A stretch of DNA of 56,087 bases from Mangrovibacterium marinum (GCF_003046625.1 NZ_QAAD01000023.1:1-56087); one strand, 5' to 3'. Positions 22,254 through 34,562 are shown, numbered from the stretch's first letter. Notes: generated by a model not told the origin, from the sequence alone. Made by a program: numbers and translations.

Positions 22254-22457
22254 ATGACAACCATGCAGAATCATAAAGTAGAAGTTTGGATCCTGTCAAT
22301 CCTGGTATTCCTATTTGGGGCGTCGGGATTGTATGCTGGTTTTAATCATCACGGGTACCTTGCATTTCTGTTGGGGGTGTTTTGTGGGAAGGCTTCGACT
22401 CGATTGTACACAACTATTAAAAAAGCAGGAGAACTAAAATTAGTACAAGCTAAATGA
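22254..22457 (+). CDS. Small two-helix membrane protein of unknown function
   Basis: A 67-codon frame between a terminator and a sulfatase gene. Its stop overlaps the sulfatase start by 4 nt (ATGA), which argues for real, coupled translation. The product has two hydrophobic segments (VWILSILVFLFGASGLYAGF and GYLAFLLGVFCG) followed by a basic, lysine-rich tail (RLYTTIKKAGELKLVQAK). No family is recognised. A second in-frame ATG at 22263 is possible. It would be the first gene of the unit carrying the two sulfatases, GH29, GH27, GH20 and GH2, and may sit in the inner membrane. Function is unknown. Confidence 0.6.
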   Translation: MTTMQNHKVEVWILSILVFLFGASGLYAGFNHHGYLAFLLGVFCGKASTRLYTTIKKAGELKLVQAK

Positions 22458-24007
22458 AAAAACCTATACGAAATATATCGACTGCCGTGTTGGGGCTGAT
22501 GGCATTTTCGGCCTGTACGTCGCCAACAACAGGTGAGCATACCGCGGAAAAACCCAACATCCTGTTTTTCCTGGTCGACGACATGGGCTGGCAGGACACC
22601 TCGGTGCCTTTTGCCAGCGATACCACACCCAATAACCGGAAATACCATACGCCCAATATGGAGCGGCTGGCTTCGCAAGGGATGAAATTTACCCAAGCTT
22701 ATGCAACAGCGGTGTGCTCGCCCACACGTACTAGCCTGATGACCGGCATGAACGCCGCCCGCCATCGGGTAACGAACTGGACTCTGAACCGCGATGCCTC
22801 GGTGGATGCTCCCGATGAGGTTCTGGAGTTTCCGAAATGGAATGTGAATGGACTTCAGGCAGTGGATTCCATTGAACAATCAGTGTATGCCACCACCTTG
22901 CCCCAACTGTTGCACGACAATGGTTATTACACTATTCACTGCGGAAAAGCACACTGGGGAGCCTTTGGAACCCCCGGAGCCGATCCATTGACGTTGGGCT
23001 TCGATGTGAACATTGCCGGACATGCAGCCGGAAGGCCTGCAAGCTATCAGGGCGAGCGGTTCTTCGGAAATGCCGAGCCGGGCGTTTACACCCAACCTTG
23101 GGGAGTTCCCGGGCTGGAAAAATACCATGGCGATACCATCAACCTGACCGATGCGCTGACACGGGAAGCTATTGCGGCCATCGAAAAGTCGCGCGGGACC
23201 GGAAAGCCATTCTATCTGTATATGTCGCACTACACGGTGCATACCCCTTTGGAACCGGATAAGCGCTACTACCAGAAATATATTGATCGGGGGTACGACG
23301 AGCTTGAAGCTCGTTATGCCTCCATGGTGGAAGGGATGGACCAAAGCCTGGGTGATCTGATGGATTATCTGGCGAAGAATGGCCTTGACAAGAATACAGT
23401 CATCTTATTTATGTCGGATAATGGTGGATTGAGCGCTGCTGAGCGCGGTGGAGAGCGCCATACGCACAATGCCCCGTTGAACAGCGGCAAAGGATCGGCT
23501 TATGAAGGCGGTATCCGCGAGCCCATGTTGGCCAAATGGCCGGGACATATCGAGGCCGCTTCGGTGTGTGACGATTACCTGATCATTGAAGATTATTACC
23601 CTACCATTCTCGAACTGGCCGGAGTGAAGGACTATCAAACCGTGCAGCAGATCGATGGAAAAAGCTTTGTGCCCATGCTTTTGCAAACCGGTACAACAGC
23701 CCGGGGGCGGGATTTATTCTGGCATTTTCCCAACAAATGGGGCGCTTCGGGGCCCGGGATCGGTACAACAAGCACCATCCGCAGTGGCGACTGGAAGCTC
23801 ATTTATTGGTACAAAACCGGCGAGTACGAGCTGTTTAACATCCGCGAAGATTTGGGTGAAAAACATAACCGTGCCGCCGAACATCCCGAGATCGTGAAAG
23901 AACTGGCAATGAAGTTGGGGAATTACCTGCGCTCGGTAAATGCGCAGCGCCCCAGCCTGAAAGAGAGCGGGCAGGTCGTGGCCTGGCCCGATGAGCATTT
24001 GAAATAG
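22454..24007 (+). CDS. Type I (S1 family) sulfatase lipoprotein
   Basis: A 517-residue formylglycine-dependent sulfatase with lipoprotein signal Cys21 (MAFSAC). The metal-binding start PNILFFLVDDMGW is followed by the maturation motif Cys88-S-P-T-R, whose Cys is converted to formylglycine by a maturase not seen here. Other conserved blocks are IHCGKAHWG and ILFMSDNGG. Which O-sulfate on which sugar is removed cannot be told by eye; I do not assign an S1 subfamily. In this locus Gal, GalNAc or GlcNAc sulfate of mucin-type chains is the likely target. It is coupled to the small membrane-protein gene upstream and is followed 26 bp later by another sulfatase. Confidence 0.93.
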   Translation: MKKPIRNISTAVLGLMAFSACTSPTTGEHTAEKPNILFFLVDDMGWQDTSVPFASDTTPNNRKYHTPNMERLASQGMKFTQAYATAVCSPTRTSLMTGMNAARHRVTNWTLNRDASVDAPDEVLEFPKWNVNGLQAVDSIEQSVYATTLPQLLHDNGYYTIHCGKAHWGAFGTPGADPLTLGFDVNIAGHAAGRPASYQGERFFGNAEPGVYTQPWGVPGLEKYHGDTINLTDALTREAIAAIEKSRGTGKPFYLYMSHYTVHTPLEPDKRYYQKYIDRGYDELEARYASMVEGMDQSLGDLMDYLAKNGLDKNTVILFMSDNGGLSAAERGGERHTHNAPLNSGKGSAYEGGIREPMLAKWPGHIEAASVCDDYLIIEDYYPTILELAGVKDYQTVQQIDGKSFVPMLLQTGTTARGRDLFWHFPNKWGASGPGIGTTSTIRSGDWKLIYWYKTGEYELFNIREDLGEKHNRAAEHPEIVKELAMKLGNYLRSVNAQRPSLKESGQVVAWPDEHLK

Positions 24008-24033
24008 CAATCAACTTAAAGACAATAGAATTT

Positions 24034-25587
24034 ATGAAGCGTAATTTAATGATGATGTGTGGTTTGGCGTCCCTGGCAGCAGGTTGTACTTCAACCCAAC
24101 CCAAGGAGGTTAAGCCGCAGAAACCGAATATCATTTTTATCATGACCGACGATCATTCGTTCCAAACCTTGGGAGCGTATGACAGTACCTTAATTAAAAC
24201 GCCCGGCTTGGATCGTATCGCCAACGAAGGGGTCACGTTTTCGAACAGTTTTGTGTGTAACTCGATTTGTGCACCCAGCCGGGCTGCGATGCTCACCGGA
24301 AAGCATAGCCATGCCAACGGGCAACGCGATAATGCCGACACCTTCGATGGCAGTCAGCAAACCTTCCCGAAACTGTTGCATCAGGCCGGTTACCAAACCG
24401 CACTGATCGGTAAATGGCACCTGAAAAGCCAGCCTACCGGCTTCGATTACTGGAACATTTTGCCCGGGCAGGGAAGCTATTACAACCCCGATTTTATCGA
24501 CTCAACCGGACAGAAACATTACGACGGTTATGTAACTGATTTGATTACAGACTTCAGTACCGATTGGCTCGATCATCGCGATAAGGATAAGCCCTTCTGT
24601 ATGCTGGTGCATCACAAAGCCGTTCACCGCGTGTGGATGCCGCCTACGAAGTATTTGAATGAATTTAAGGACCGCAAGTTTGAGGTGCCCGAAAATTTCT
24701 TCGACGATTATGAAGGGCGGATTGCTGCCTCGCAACAGGAAATGAGCATCATCAAGGATATGGACCTGGTGTACGATTTGAAAATGCTCGACAAAGAAGG
24801 GGATATCAAGTCGCGTCTTCGCGGAGCATACCAGGGCGGCGCCTATGCGCGTATGAACGAGGAGCAACGTGCTGCCTGGGACGCCGTGTACGACCCGATT
24901 ATTGCCGATTTCAGAGCCCGTAAACTGACCGGTCGCGAGCTGGCCGAATGGAAATACAACCGCTATATGCAAGACTATCTGGCTTGTGTAAAATCCTTGG
25001 ATGACAATGTTGCCCGCCTGTTGAAATATTTGGACGATAACGGCCTGGCGGAAAATACGCTGGTTGTTTACACCTCCGACCAGGGTTTTTACATGGGTGA
25101 GCACGGCTGGTTCGACAAGCGTTTCATGTATGAGGAATCCTTCCGCACACCGCTGTTGATGCGCTTCCCAAAAGCTTACACCAATGCGCACGGCAAAATT
25201 GACCAGTTAGTGCAGAACATTGATTATGCGCCAACCTTCCTGGATTTGGCCGGCGTAGCTGTTCCCGAAGATATTCAGGGGGAATCCTTGTTGCCTTTGG
25301 TGGGCGAAAATGCACCCGAACACTGGCGCAACGGCCTGTATTATCACTATTACGAATACCCGGCCGAGCACGCCGTAAAACGTCATTACGGCATTCGTAC
25401 CAATCGCTACAAGCTCATTCATTTTTATAATGATATTGATGCCTGGGAACTGTACGATTTGCAGAACGACCCGCACGAAATGCATAACCTGTACGGTCAA
25501 TCCGAGTATCAGGAATTGGCCGATAGCCTGAAAACGCAGTTGCTGAATTTGCAACAACAATATCAGGATCCGATTATTAATCAATAA
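24034..25587 (+). CDS. S1 sulfatase, probable GlcNAc-6-O-sulfatase type
   Basis: A 517-residue sulfatase with lipoprotein signal Cys18 (SLAAGC). PNIIFIMTDDHSFQTLGAYDS precedes the maturation motif Cys79-A-P-S-R. Further hallmarks are LIGKWHLKSQPTGFDYW, VHHKAVHRVWMPP, YTSDQGFYMGEHGWFDKRFMYEE and a C-terminal NDPHEMHNLY. This set resembles the S1_11 group, whose characterised members remove 6-sulfate from GlcNAc; that assignment is from memory of family features and should be checked by HMM. A GlcNAc-6-sulfatase would unblock hexosaminidase digestion of sulfated mucin chains. Its stop codon overlaps the next ATG by one base (TAATG). Confidence 0.9.
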   Translation: MKRNLMMMCGLASLAAGCTSTQPKEVKPQKPNIIFIMTDDHSFQTLGAYDSTLIKTPGLDRIANEGVTFSNSFVCNSICAPSRAAMLTGKHSHANGQRDNADTFDGSQQTFPKLLHQAGYQTALIGKWHLKSQPTGFDYWNILPGQGSYYNPDFIDSTGQKHYDGYVTDLITDFSTDWLDHRDKDKPFCMLVHHKAVHRVWMPPTKYLNEFKDRKFEVPENFFDDYEGRIAASQQEMSIIKDMDLVYDLKMLDKEGDIKSRLRGAYQGGAYARMNEEQRAAWDAVYDPIIADFRARKLTGRELAEWKYNRYMQDYLACVKSLDDNVARLLKYLDDNGLAENTLVVYTSDQGFYMGEHGWFDKRFMYEESFRTPLLMRFPKAYTNAHGKIDQLVQNIDYAPTFLDLAGVAVPEDIQGESLLPLVGENAPEHWRNGLYYHYYEYPAEHAVKRHYGIRTNRYKLIHFYNDIDAWELYDLQNDPHEMHNLYGQSEYQELADSLKTQLLNLQQQYQDPIINQ

Positions 25588-27641
25588 TGTTCAACCGACA
25601 GAAAATGAAAATTAGATTTAGCATTGCCCTGGTTCTGTTATTAACGACCGGACTGTTTGCACAAGCCCAATTGCCCAAGCCCACTGATTTGCAAATGCGC
25701 TGGCAGAAGATGGAGACCATCGCTTTTGTTCACTTCAGTATCAACACGTTCACCGATATGGAGTGGGGCTATGGGAACGAGTCGCCCGAATTGTTCAACC
25801 CCACGAATCTGGATTGCCGCCAGTGGGTGAAAATCTGTAAAGATGCCGGCTTGAAAGGCGTTATCCTGACAGCCAAACATCACGACGGCTTCTGCCTGTG
25901 GCCTTCAGCTTACACCGAACACAGCGTGAAAAATTCGCCCTGGAAAAACGGTCAGGGCGATGTGGTGCGCGAGTTTGCCGATGCCTGTAAAGAATTTGGC
26001 CTGAAAATGGGACTTTATCTTTCACCCTGGGACTGCAATCACCCCGACTACGGCAAGCCGGAATACAACCAGTATTTCAAAAATCAGTTAACCGAGTTGC
26101 TGACCAACTACGGCGATCTGTTCGAAATTTGGTTCGATGGCGCCAATGGTGGTCGTGGCTACTACGGAACCGACTCGCTGCATAACCGGAGCATTTCGGA
26201 AGATTATTACGACTGGCAAGGCTTTGTTGACATCGTTCGCGAGCTGCAGCCCAACTGCATTGTGCATGGAGGCGGCCTGCCAGATATTCGTTGGGTCGGT
26301 AATGAAGAAGGCCATGCCGGTAAAACCCATTGGAGCAGTTTGTTGCCCAATGGTCAATTCAGCAAAGATAAGAGTCACCCGGCACAGTTGAACGAAGGCC
26401 ATGAAAACGGGACGCGTTGGCTGCCTTCTGAGACCGACGTTTCAGTTCGTCCGGGCTGGTACTACCACGCTTCGGAAGATCACCAGGTGAAATCACTGCC
26501 CCGCTTAATGGATATTTATTACGAAAGCGTTGGCCGCAACAGCTTGCTGCTGCTCAACCTAAGTCCGGATAAGCGTGGTTTGGTACATCCCATCGATTCG
26601 TTGCGATTGCTGGAGTGGAAACGTCAGCTGGATCAGGATTTCCGGGAGAACCTGATTACATCGGCTTGTCGTTTTTCGTCAAATGTGAAGAAACATGTGA
26701 TGAAGGCTTTCGACGATGATTATTCGTCGTACTGGCAGGCTTCGGAGGCCGGCAGCTTCCTGGAGATCGACATTAAAAAGACCGTTACTATAAACCGCCT
26801 GCTGTTGCAGGAATACATCCCGGAAGGACAACGGGTGAAAGCTTTTCGCGTGGAATATTTCGAGGATGGAAGCTGGAGAGAACTGGCCAGCGAGACGACC
26901 ATCGGCTATAAGCGGATTCTTCGCTTTTTGCCGGTTACAACATCAAAATTGCGCGTGACTTTTGAGGAGATGCTCGCTCCGGTAATGATCACCAAAGTGG
27001 CGGCCTACAATGCTCCGATATTGTTGGCTCAACCGGTCATTCGCCGCAACCAGCAAGGCATGGTGAGCATCTATTCGCCCGAAAAACATGGCGAAGTGTT
27101 TTACACAACCGACGGTACAACGCCCACGCGCGAATCAAATCGCTACGAAAAACCATTCTTATCTGACGGCGACGTCACCATTAAAGCAGTGGTTTATAGT
27201 GGAAGCAATCACGGTGAACTTGGTGAACAGTACTTCGGTATCTCCAAAGCGAACTGGACCGTTGTGGGAACGGATTCATCGAAACTGCCCTTATTCGACG
27301 GTAATCCCAACAGTAGCTGGGTGAGCCCCAAAAATCAGCGGGAAGCGATTATCGATTTTGGCGCGGAACTTTCGTTCAATGGCCTGACTTATCTGCCCGA
27401 TCAGGCGCGGTGGGCACAGGGTATTGCCAGCGGATACCGGATTTCGGTTAGTGCTGATGGCGAAAACTGGACGGTGGTTTTGAGCGGCGACTTTTCGAAT
27501 ATTCGCAACAACCCGATAACCCAAACAATTGAACTTGGAAAAACCGTGAAAGCCCGTTTCCTGAAATTTGAAGCCACCTCGGTTGTTGACAATCAGCCGG
27601 TATTGGGAATTGCCGAAATCAATATTGCGCAAACGAAATAA
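25587..27641 (+). CDS. GH29 alpha-L-fucosidase with two F5/8C domains
   Basis: A 684-residue exported fucosidase. The catalytic barrel (about 30-345) has FVHFSINTFTDMEWGYG, AKHHDGFCLWPS and LFEIWFDGANGG, in which Asp184 is the expected nucleophile. An F5/8-type C domain (about 350-475), a chitobiase C-like domain (about 480-545, FYTTDGTTPTRES) and a second F5/8C domain (about 555-682) follow. The NTFTDMEWG form recalls GH29-B enzymes specific for alpha-1,3/1,4 fucose of Lewis structures; this is tentative. The ATG used overlaps the sulfatase stop. An alternative ATG at 25605 (MKIRFSIALVLLL) gives a shorter, equally good signal peptide. Confidence 0.93.
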   Translation: MFNRQKMKIRFSIALVLLLTTGLFAQAQLPKPTDLQMRWQKMETIAFVHFSINTFTDMEWGYGNESPELFNPTNLDCRQWVKICKDAGLKGVILTAKHHDGFCLWPSAYTEHSVKNSPWKNGQGDVVREFADACKEFGLKMGLYLSPWDCNHPDYGKPEYNQYFKNQLTELLTNYGDLFEIWFDGANGGRGYYGTDSLHNRSISEDYYDWQGFVDIVRELQPNCIVHGGGLPDIRWVGNEEGHAGKTHWSSLLPNGQFSKDKSHPAQLNEGHENGTRWLPSETDVSVRPGWYYHASEDHQVKSLPRLMDIYYESVGRNSLLLLNLSPDKRGLVHPIDSLRLLEWKRQLDQDFRENLITSACRFSSNVKKHVMKAFDDDYSSYWQASEAGSFLEIDIKKTVTINRLLLQEYIPEGQRVKAFRVEYFEDGSWRELASETTIGYKRILRFLPVTTSKLRVTFEEMLAPVMITKVAAYNAPILLAQPVIRRNQQGMVSIYSPEKHGEVFYTTDGTTPTRESNRYEKPFLSDGDVTIKAVVYSGSNHGELGEQYFGISKANWTVVGTDSSKLPLFDGNPNSSWVSPKNQREAIIDFGAELSFNGLTYLPDQARWAQGIASGYRISVSADGENWTVVLSGDFSNIRNNPITQTIELGKTVKARFLKFEATSVVDNQPVLGIAEINIAQTK

Positions 27642-27651
27642 ACAGAGAAGC

Positions 27652-28935
27652 ATGATAAAAAATCGTATTTCCCAAATCACCAGGCTCGCCTGCCTGACCG
27701 TTTTGTTGCTGGCCAGCTCATGCGGGCAAAACCCGGCCAAACAACCGCCGGCCGGACAGGAAGCAACAGGCGAAGTTGAAAACCTGCTGCACCCGCCGGT
27801 TATGGGCTGGGCCAGCTGGAACAACTACCGCGTGAACATCAACCAGGATATCATCCGGGCGCAGGCCGATGCGATGATTGACCGGGGACTGAGTGACGCC
27901 GGTTACAGCTACCTGAATATTGACGATGGTTTCTTCGGAGGCCGCGACGAGCAGGGCAATATCCTGCCGCATCCCGAGCGCTTTCCCGATGGCATGAAAG
28001 TTCTGGCCGACTATATCCACAGCAAAGGCCTGAAAGCCGGGATTTATTCCGATGCTGGGATTAACACTTGTGCCTCGTACTGGGACAAAGACACGATTGG
28101 TGTCGGGATGGGACTTTACGGCCACGATGTGCAGGACCTGAACTTGTTTTTGAATACCTGGGGATACGATTTTCTGAAAGTGGACTGGTGTGGTGGCGAT
28201 TGGCTTGGCCTCGACGAGGAAGAGCGTTACACCGCATTGGCCCGTCAGGCTAAAGCGCTTAAACCGGAAATGGTGTTCAATGTGTGCCGCTGGAAATTCC
28301 CGGGGAAATGGGTCACTCAGGTGGCCGATTCCTGGCGCATCTCCGGCGATATCGACAATCGATTTGAATCCATCTTAGCGATTATCGACTTGAATGCTGA
28401 TTTGTGGAAACACGCTTCTTACGGGCATTACAACGATATGGACATGTTGCAGGTAGGACGCGGAATGAGCTATGAAGAGGATAAAGCCCATTTTTCGATG
28501 TGGTGCCTGATGAACTCGCCGCTTTTGCTTGGAAACGACCTCACAACCATGTCGCAGGAAACTGTGGAGCTGGTGACCAACGACGAGTTGATTGCCATCA
28601 ACCAGAGTCCCTTTGTTTACCAGGCACGCCGCGTGATTGACTACGGCGAACAGGAAGTTTGGGGACGCCCGCTGGTGTCGAATATAAGCGGGCAGGTGGC
28701 AGTAGCCCTGCTCAACCGCTCGACCGAAAAGGCTGATATCGCTTTTGCCCTGGAGACCGTCGGAATTGATGCTTCCAAAGGCTATCGGGTGCACGACCTG
28801 TGGTCGAAAAAAGATTATGAACCTTCTGCGGACTCGGAATTGAGCTTCGAAGTTCCCGGGCATGCCGTTGTGGTGTTGAAAATCACCGGCACCAACATTC
28901 CGTATAATGTTTTTCAGTATCAGGATAAAAATTAA
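27652..28935 (+). CDS. GH27 alpha-galactosidase/alpha-N-acetylgalactosaminidase-type lipoprotein
   Basis: A 427-residue GH27 enzyme with lipoprotein signal Cys24 (LLLASSC). The ATG at 27652 is chosen because the open frame upstream lies inside the GH29 gene. The barrel has MGWASWNN near the start, YSYLNIDDGF, nucleophile Asp178 in KVDWCGGD, and acid/base Asp233 in DSWRISGD. A beta-sandwich C-terminal domain (about 330-425) follows. GH27 includes alpha-galactosidases, alpha-N-acetylgalactosaminidases and beta-L-arabinopyranosidases. The loop that separates Gal from GalNAc recognition in animal enzymes reads VCRWKFPG here and matches neither. Removal of blood-group A/B-like alpha caps is plausible. 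Confidence 0.92.
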   Translation: MIKNRISQITRLACLTVLLLASSCGQNPAKQPPAGQEATGEVENLLHPPVMGWASWNNYRVNINQDIIRAQADAMIDRGLSDAGYSYLNIDDGFFGGRDEQGNILPHPERFPDGMKVLADYIHSKGLKAGIYSDAGINTCASYWDKDTIGVGMGLYGHDVQDLNLFLNTWGYDFLKVDWCGGDWLGLDEEERYTALARQAKALKPEMVFNVCRWKFPGKWVTQVADSWRISGDIDNRFESILAIIDLNADLWKHASYGHYNDMDMLQVGRGMSYEEDKAHFSMWCLMNSPLLLGNDLTTMSQETVELVTNDELIAINQSPFVYQARRVIDYGEQEVWGRPLVSNISGQVAVALLNRSTEKADIAFALETVGIDASKGYRVHDLWSKKDYEPSADSELSFEVPGHAVVVLKITGTNIPYNVFQYQDKN

Positions 28936-29007
28936 AACCAGCTTATTCCGGTGGTAAAAGTTCCCGGTTTTTCAGCATTTACTTTGAGGCCAACGAATGT
29001 AACCCCC

Positions 29008-29043
29008 AGCGTAGCCTGTAATCATTCGATTGCAGGCTACGCT
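29008..29043 (+). other. Intercistronic hairpin upstream of the third GH20
   Basis: An 11-bp perfect stem (29008-29018 AGCGTAGCCTG with 29033-29043), continuing after one mismatch into AATC/GATT, loop ATTC. It is 72 bp after the GH27 stop and 27 bp before the GH20 start, with no T-run. It may set the relative expression of the two genes or act as a weak terminator. Confidence 0.55.
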
Positions 29044-29070
29044 CAAAAGAATAAAACGGATCAAAAACGA

Positions 29071-31395
29071 ATGAAATTAACTATTTACACACTTGCGTTG
29101 ATTGTCTGCTGCCTTTTTGCCGGATGTAATGCCCGGCAGGCAGCCAGCCCCGATGCGGCTCCCGCAGTTGTCCCGGCTCCGGTTGCGGTCGAAAAAGGGG
29201 AGGGGTATTTCAAGCTTTCAAAAAACACGACCTATTTTGTAGAAGACGATCTTCAACAGCAGCTTGCTGACCGGTTCTTTAAAGGGCTGGAGCTGGCTTT
29301 GGGTGGCTGTCCAAAACAGATGCAGGATCCAGACAAAGCGGATATCCTTTTTCAGTCCGCTACCGGTTTAGGCGATGAAGCATACAGGCTGGAAATAACG
29401 CCCCGGAAAATTCGGGTTGAAGCCGAAACGGAGAGCGGCTTTTTTTATGCCACTCAGACCTTGCGGTTATTGTTGCCCGCTGCTATTGAGGCGGCCTCCG
29501 CAGAAACAGAAAACGCAGAATATCGTCTTCCGGCACTGGCCATGACCGATTATCCGCGCTTCGCCTACCGCGGGCTGATGTTGGATGTTTCGCGCTATTT
29601 TATTCCCAAAGAAACGGTGCTGGAAATTATTGACGCCATGGCCATGTTGAAAATGAACAAGCTGCACTTGCACTTGGTGGATGATAATGGCTGGCGAATT
29701 GAAATAAAAAAATATCCGAAGCTGACCGATGTGGGAGCCTGGCGGGTTGAACGAGATGAACCATTCCCGGCCCGCCCGAATGCGCTACCCGGCGAAAAAG
29801 CGACTATCGGCGGTTTCTACACCCAGGACGACATTCGCGAAATGGTGAACTATGCCGGCCAGCGCCAGGTTGAAATCATCCCCGAAATCGAAATGCCTGC
29901 ACATACCAATTCCTCACTGGCAGCTTATCCCGAGCTGGCATGTTCTGTTGTCCACAAACCGATTACGGTATTGTCCGGCCTCGGTGGCAAAAATGCGGAA
30001 ATCATTTATTGCGCCGGAAAAGAAAAAGTATTTCACTTTTTGGAGGATGTGATTGACGAAGTTGCTGAGCTCTTTCCATCGAAATATATTCACCTGGGAG
30101 GCGACGAAGCTGCTAAAACTTACTGGAAAAGATGTCCCGATTGCCAGGCCCGGATGAAAGCTGAAAAGCTTCCGAATGAAGAGGAATTACAAAGCTATTT
30201 TATGAAACGGATGAGCCGCAATGTGCAAAGTAAAGGCAAAGAAGTACTGGGCTGGGATGAACTGACCAACAGTGAACTACCCGACGATGCCATCATTTTT
30301 GGCTGGCGCGGCGACGGACAGGCAGCGCTGAAAGCAGCCCGCCAAGGGCATCGGTTTGTGCTCACACCTGCTAAGAAATTATACCTCATCCGCTATCAGG
30401 GGCCGCAATGGTTTGAGCCGCTGACCTATTTCGGCAACAATACGCTTCAGGATGTTTACAACTATGAGCCGGTGGGCGACAATTGGGAGCCCGGTCTCGA
30501 CAGTTTGCTGATGGGCGTGCAAGGCTCCTTGTGGACAGAGTTCTGCAACGCTCCCGAGGATGTGGAATACCTGGTTTTCCCGCGTCTGGTAGCGCTTGCT
30601 GAAGTTGCGTGGTCGCCAAAAGGAACAAAAAACTGGCCGGGTTTTCTGCCTGCACTCGACAATTATCTGGCACACCTGGAGCAAAAGGGAATCACTTATG
30701 CCCGCTCCATGTATAACATCGACCATTTGGTGCGTCCCTCCAACGGCACATTGCTTGTTGGCTTGAGCTGCATCCGCCCCGATGTTGAAATCCGACTGAC
30801 GACGGATGGTTCCGAACCAACGGCCAACTCGGCGGGGTACACCGACAGCCTGCGGGTTGAAAAGGCCACCGTGATTAAAGCGGCAACCTTTCGCAAAGGC
30901 GTACAGACCGGAAAAACACTAACACTCGATTTGCTGAAAAACAAAGCTACTGCCTGTCCGGTGACGGCAGAGAATGGCCGTGCCTACGTGTTAACAAACG
31001 GACTGCGGGGCAGCGACCGGCACTCCGATTTTGAATGGGCGGGCTGGTACAACCAGGATGCTGTTTTTGAAGTTGACCTGGGACGTGAACAGCCCATTTC
31101 GGCAGTCACATTGGGGACTGTATCCAATGCCGGGATGGGGGTTTTTCGACCTGCAAAAGTCCGGCTTTTGGTGTCGGATGACCAAACGAATTACACGACC
31201 GTAGCGGAGATTACGGAAAGCGATGAAAGCATTTTCGAAGCCGGAACAAAGATTAAAGATCTGGACTTCGGAGAGCTGAATGTGCGTGGGCGCTATTTAA
31301 AAATTGAAGCGCAAAATCCGGGACACTGCCCGCCGGGACTTCCTCGCGTGGGACAGGCCACCTGGATGTATTTTGATGAATTGATGGTGCATTAA
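29071..31395 (+). CDS. GH20 exo-hexosaminidase lipoprotein with altered subsite (possible 6-sulfo-GlcNAc type)
   Basis: A 774-residue GH20 with lipoprotein signal Cys19 (CCLFAGC). The ATG at 29071 is preferred over the long frame from 28951, which would translate through the hairpin. The barrel carries catalytic Asp345-Glu346 (HLGGDE). A chitobiase C-like domain (about 555-615) and an F5/8-type C domain (about 625-773) complete it. Where the sibling enzymes read YLDHYQ or YFDHYQ, this one reads YLIRYQ (Ile440-Arg441). The matching positions in human hexosaminidase are Asp-Leu in the beta subunit and Asn423-Arg424 in the alpha subunit, the latter binding 6-sulfated GlcNAc. A sulfoglycosidase-like specificity is therefore suggested but unproven. 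Confidence 0.94.
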   Translation: MKLTIYTLALIVCCLFAGCNARQAASPDAAPAVVPAPVAVEKGEGYFKLSKNTTYFVEDDLQQQLADRFFKGLELALGGCPKQMQDPDKADILFQSATGLGDEAYRLEITPRKIRVEAETESGFFYATQTLRLLLPAAIEAASAETENAEYRLPALAMTDYPRFAYRGLMLDVSRYFIPKETVLEIIDAMAMLKMNKLHLHLVDDNGWRIEIKKYPKLTDVGAWRVERDEPFPARPNALPGEKATIGGFYTQDDIREMVNYAGQRQVEIIPEIEMPAHTNSSLAAYPELACSVVHKPITVLSGLGGKNAEIIYCAGKEKVFHFLEDVIDEVAELFPSKYIHLGGDEAAKTYWKRCPDCQARMKAEKLPNEEELQSYFMKRMSRNVQSKGKEVLGWDELTNSELPDDAIIFGWRGDGQAALKAARQGHRFVLTPAKKLYLIRYQGPQWFEPLTYFGNNTLQDVYNYEPVGDNWEPGLDSLLMGVQGSLWTEFCNAPEDVEYLVFPRLVALAEVAWSPKGTKNWPGFLPALDNYLAHLEQKGITYARSMYNIDHLVRPSNGTLLVGLSCIRPDVEIRLTTDGSEPTANSAGYTDSLRVEKATVIKAATFRKGVQTGKTLTLDLLKNKATACPVTAENGRAYVLTNGLRGSDRHSDFEWAGWYNQDAVFEVDLGREQPISAVTLGTVSNAGMGVFRPAKVRLLVSDDQTNYTTVAEITESDESIFEAGTKIKDLDFGELNVRGRYLKIEAQNPGHCPPGLPRVGQATWMYFDELMVH

Positions 31396-31437
31396 GCCCC
31401 TCAACGTAAACATGAAATATCGATTAATCAGAAATAG

Positions 31438-34506
<3,069 letters not shown>

Positions 34507-34521
34507 GAGCAAATAAATAGG

Positions 34522-34552
34522 ACAGGAGCGTGGCTGCAGACTACGCTCCTGT
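34522..34552 (+). terminator. Hairpin terminator after the second GH2
   Basis: A 10-bp perfect stem (34522-34531 ACAGGAGCGT with 34543-34552), 11-nt loop, 15 bp after the GH2 stop; downstream DNA is only moderately T-rich. Confidence 0.65.
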
Positions 34553-34562
34553 TACTGTCTAA

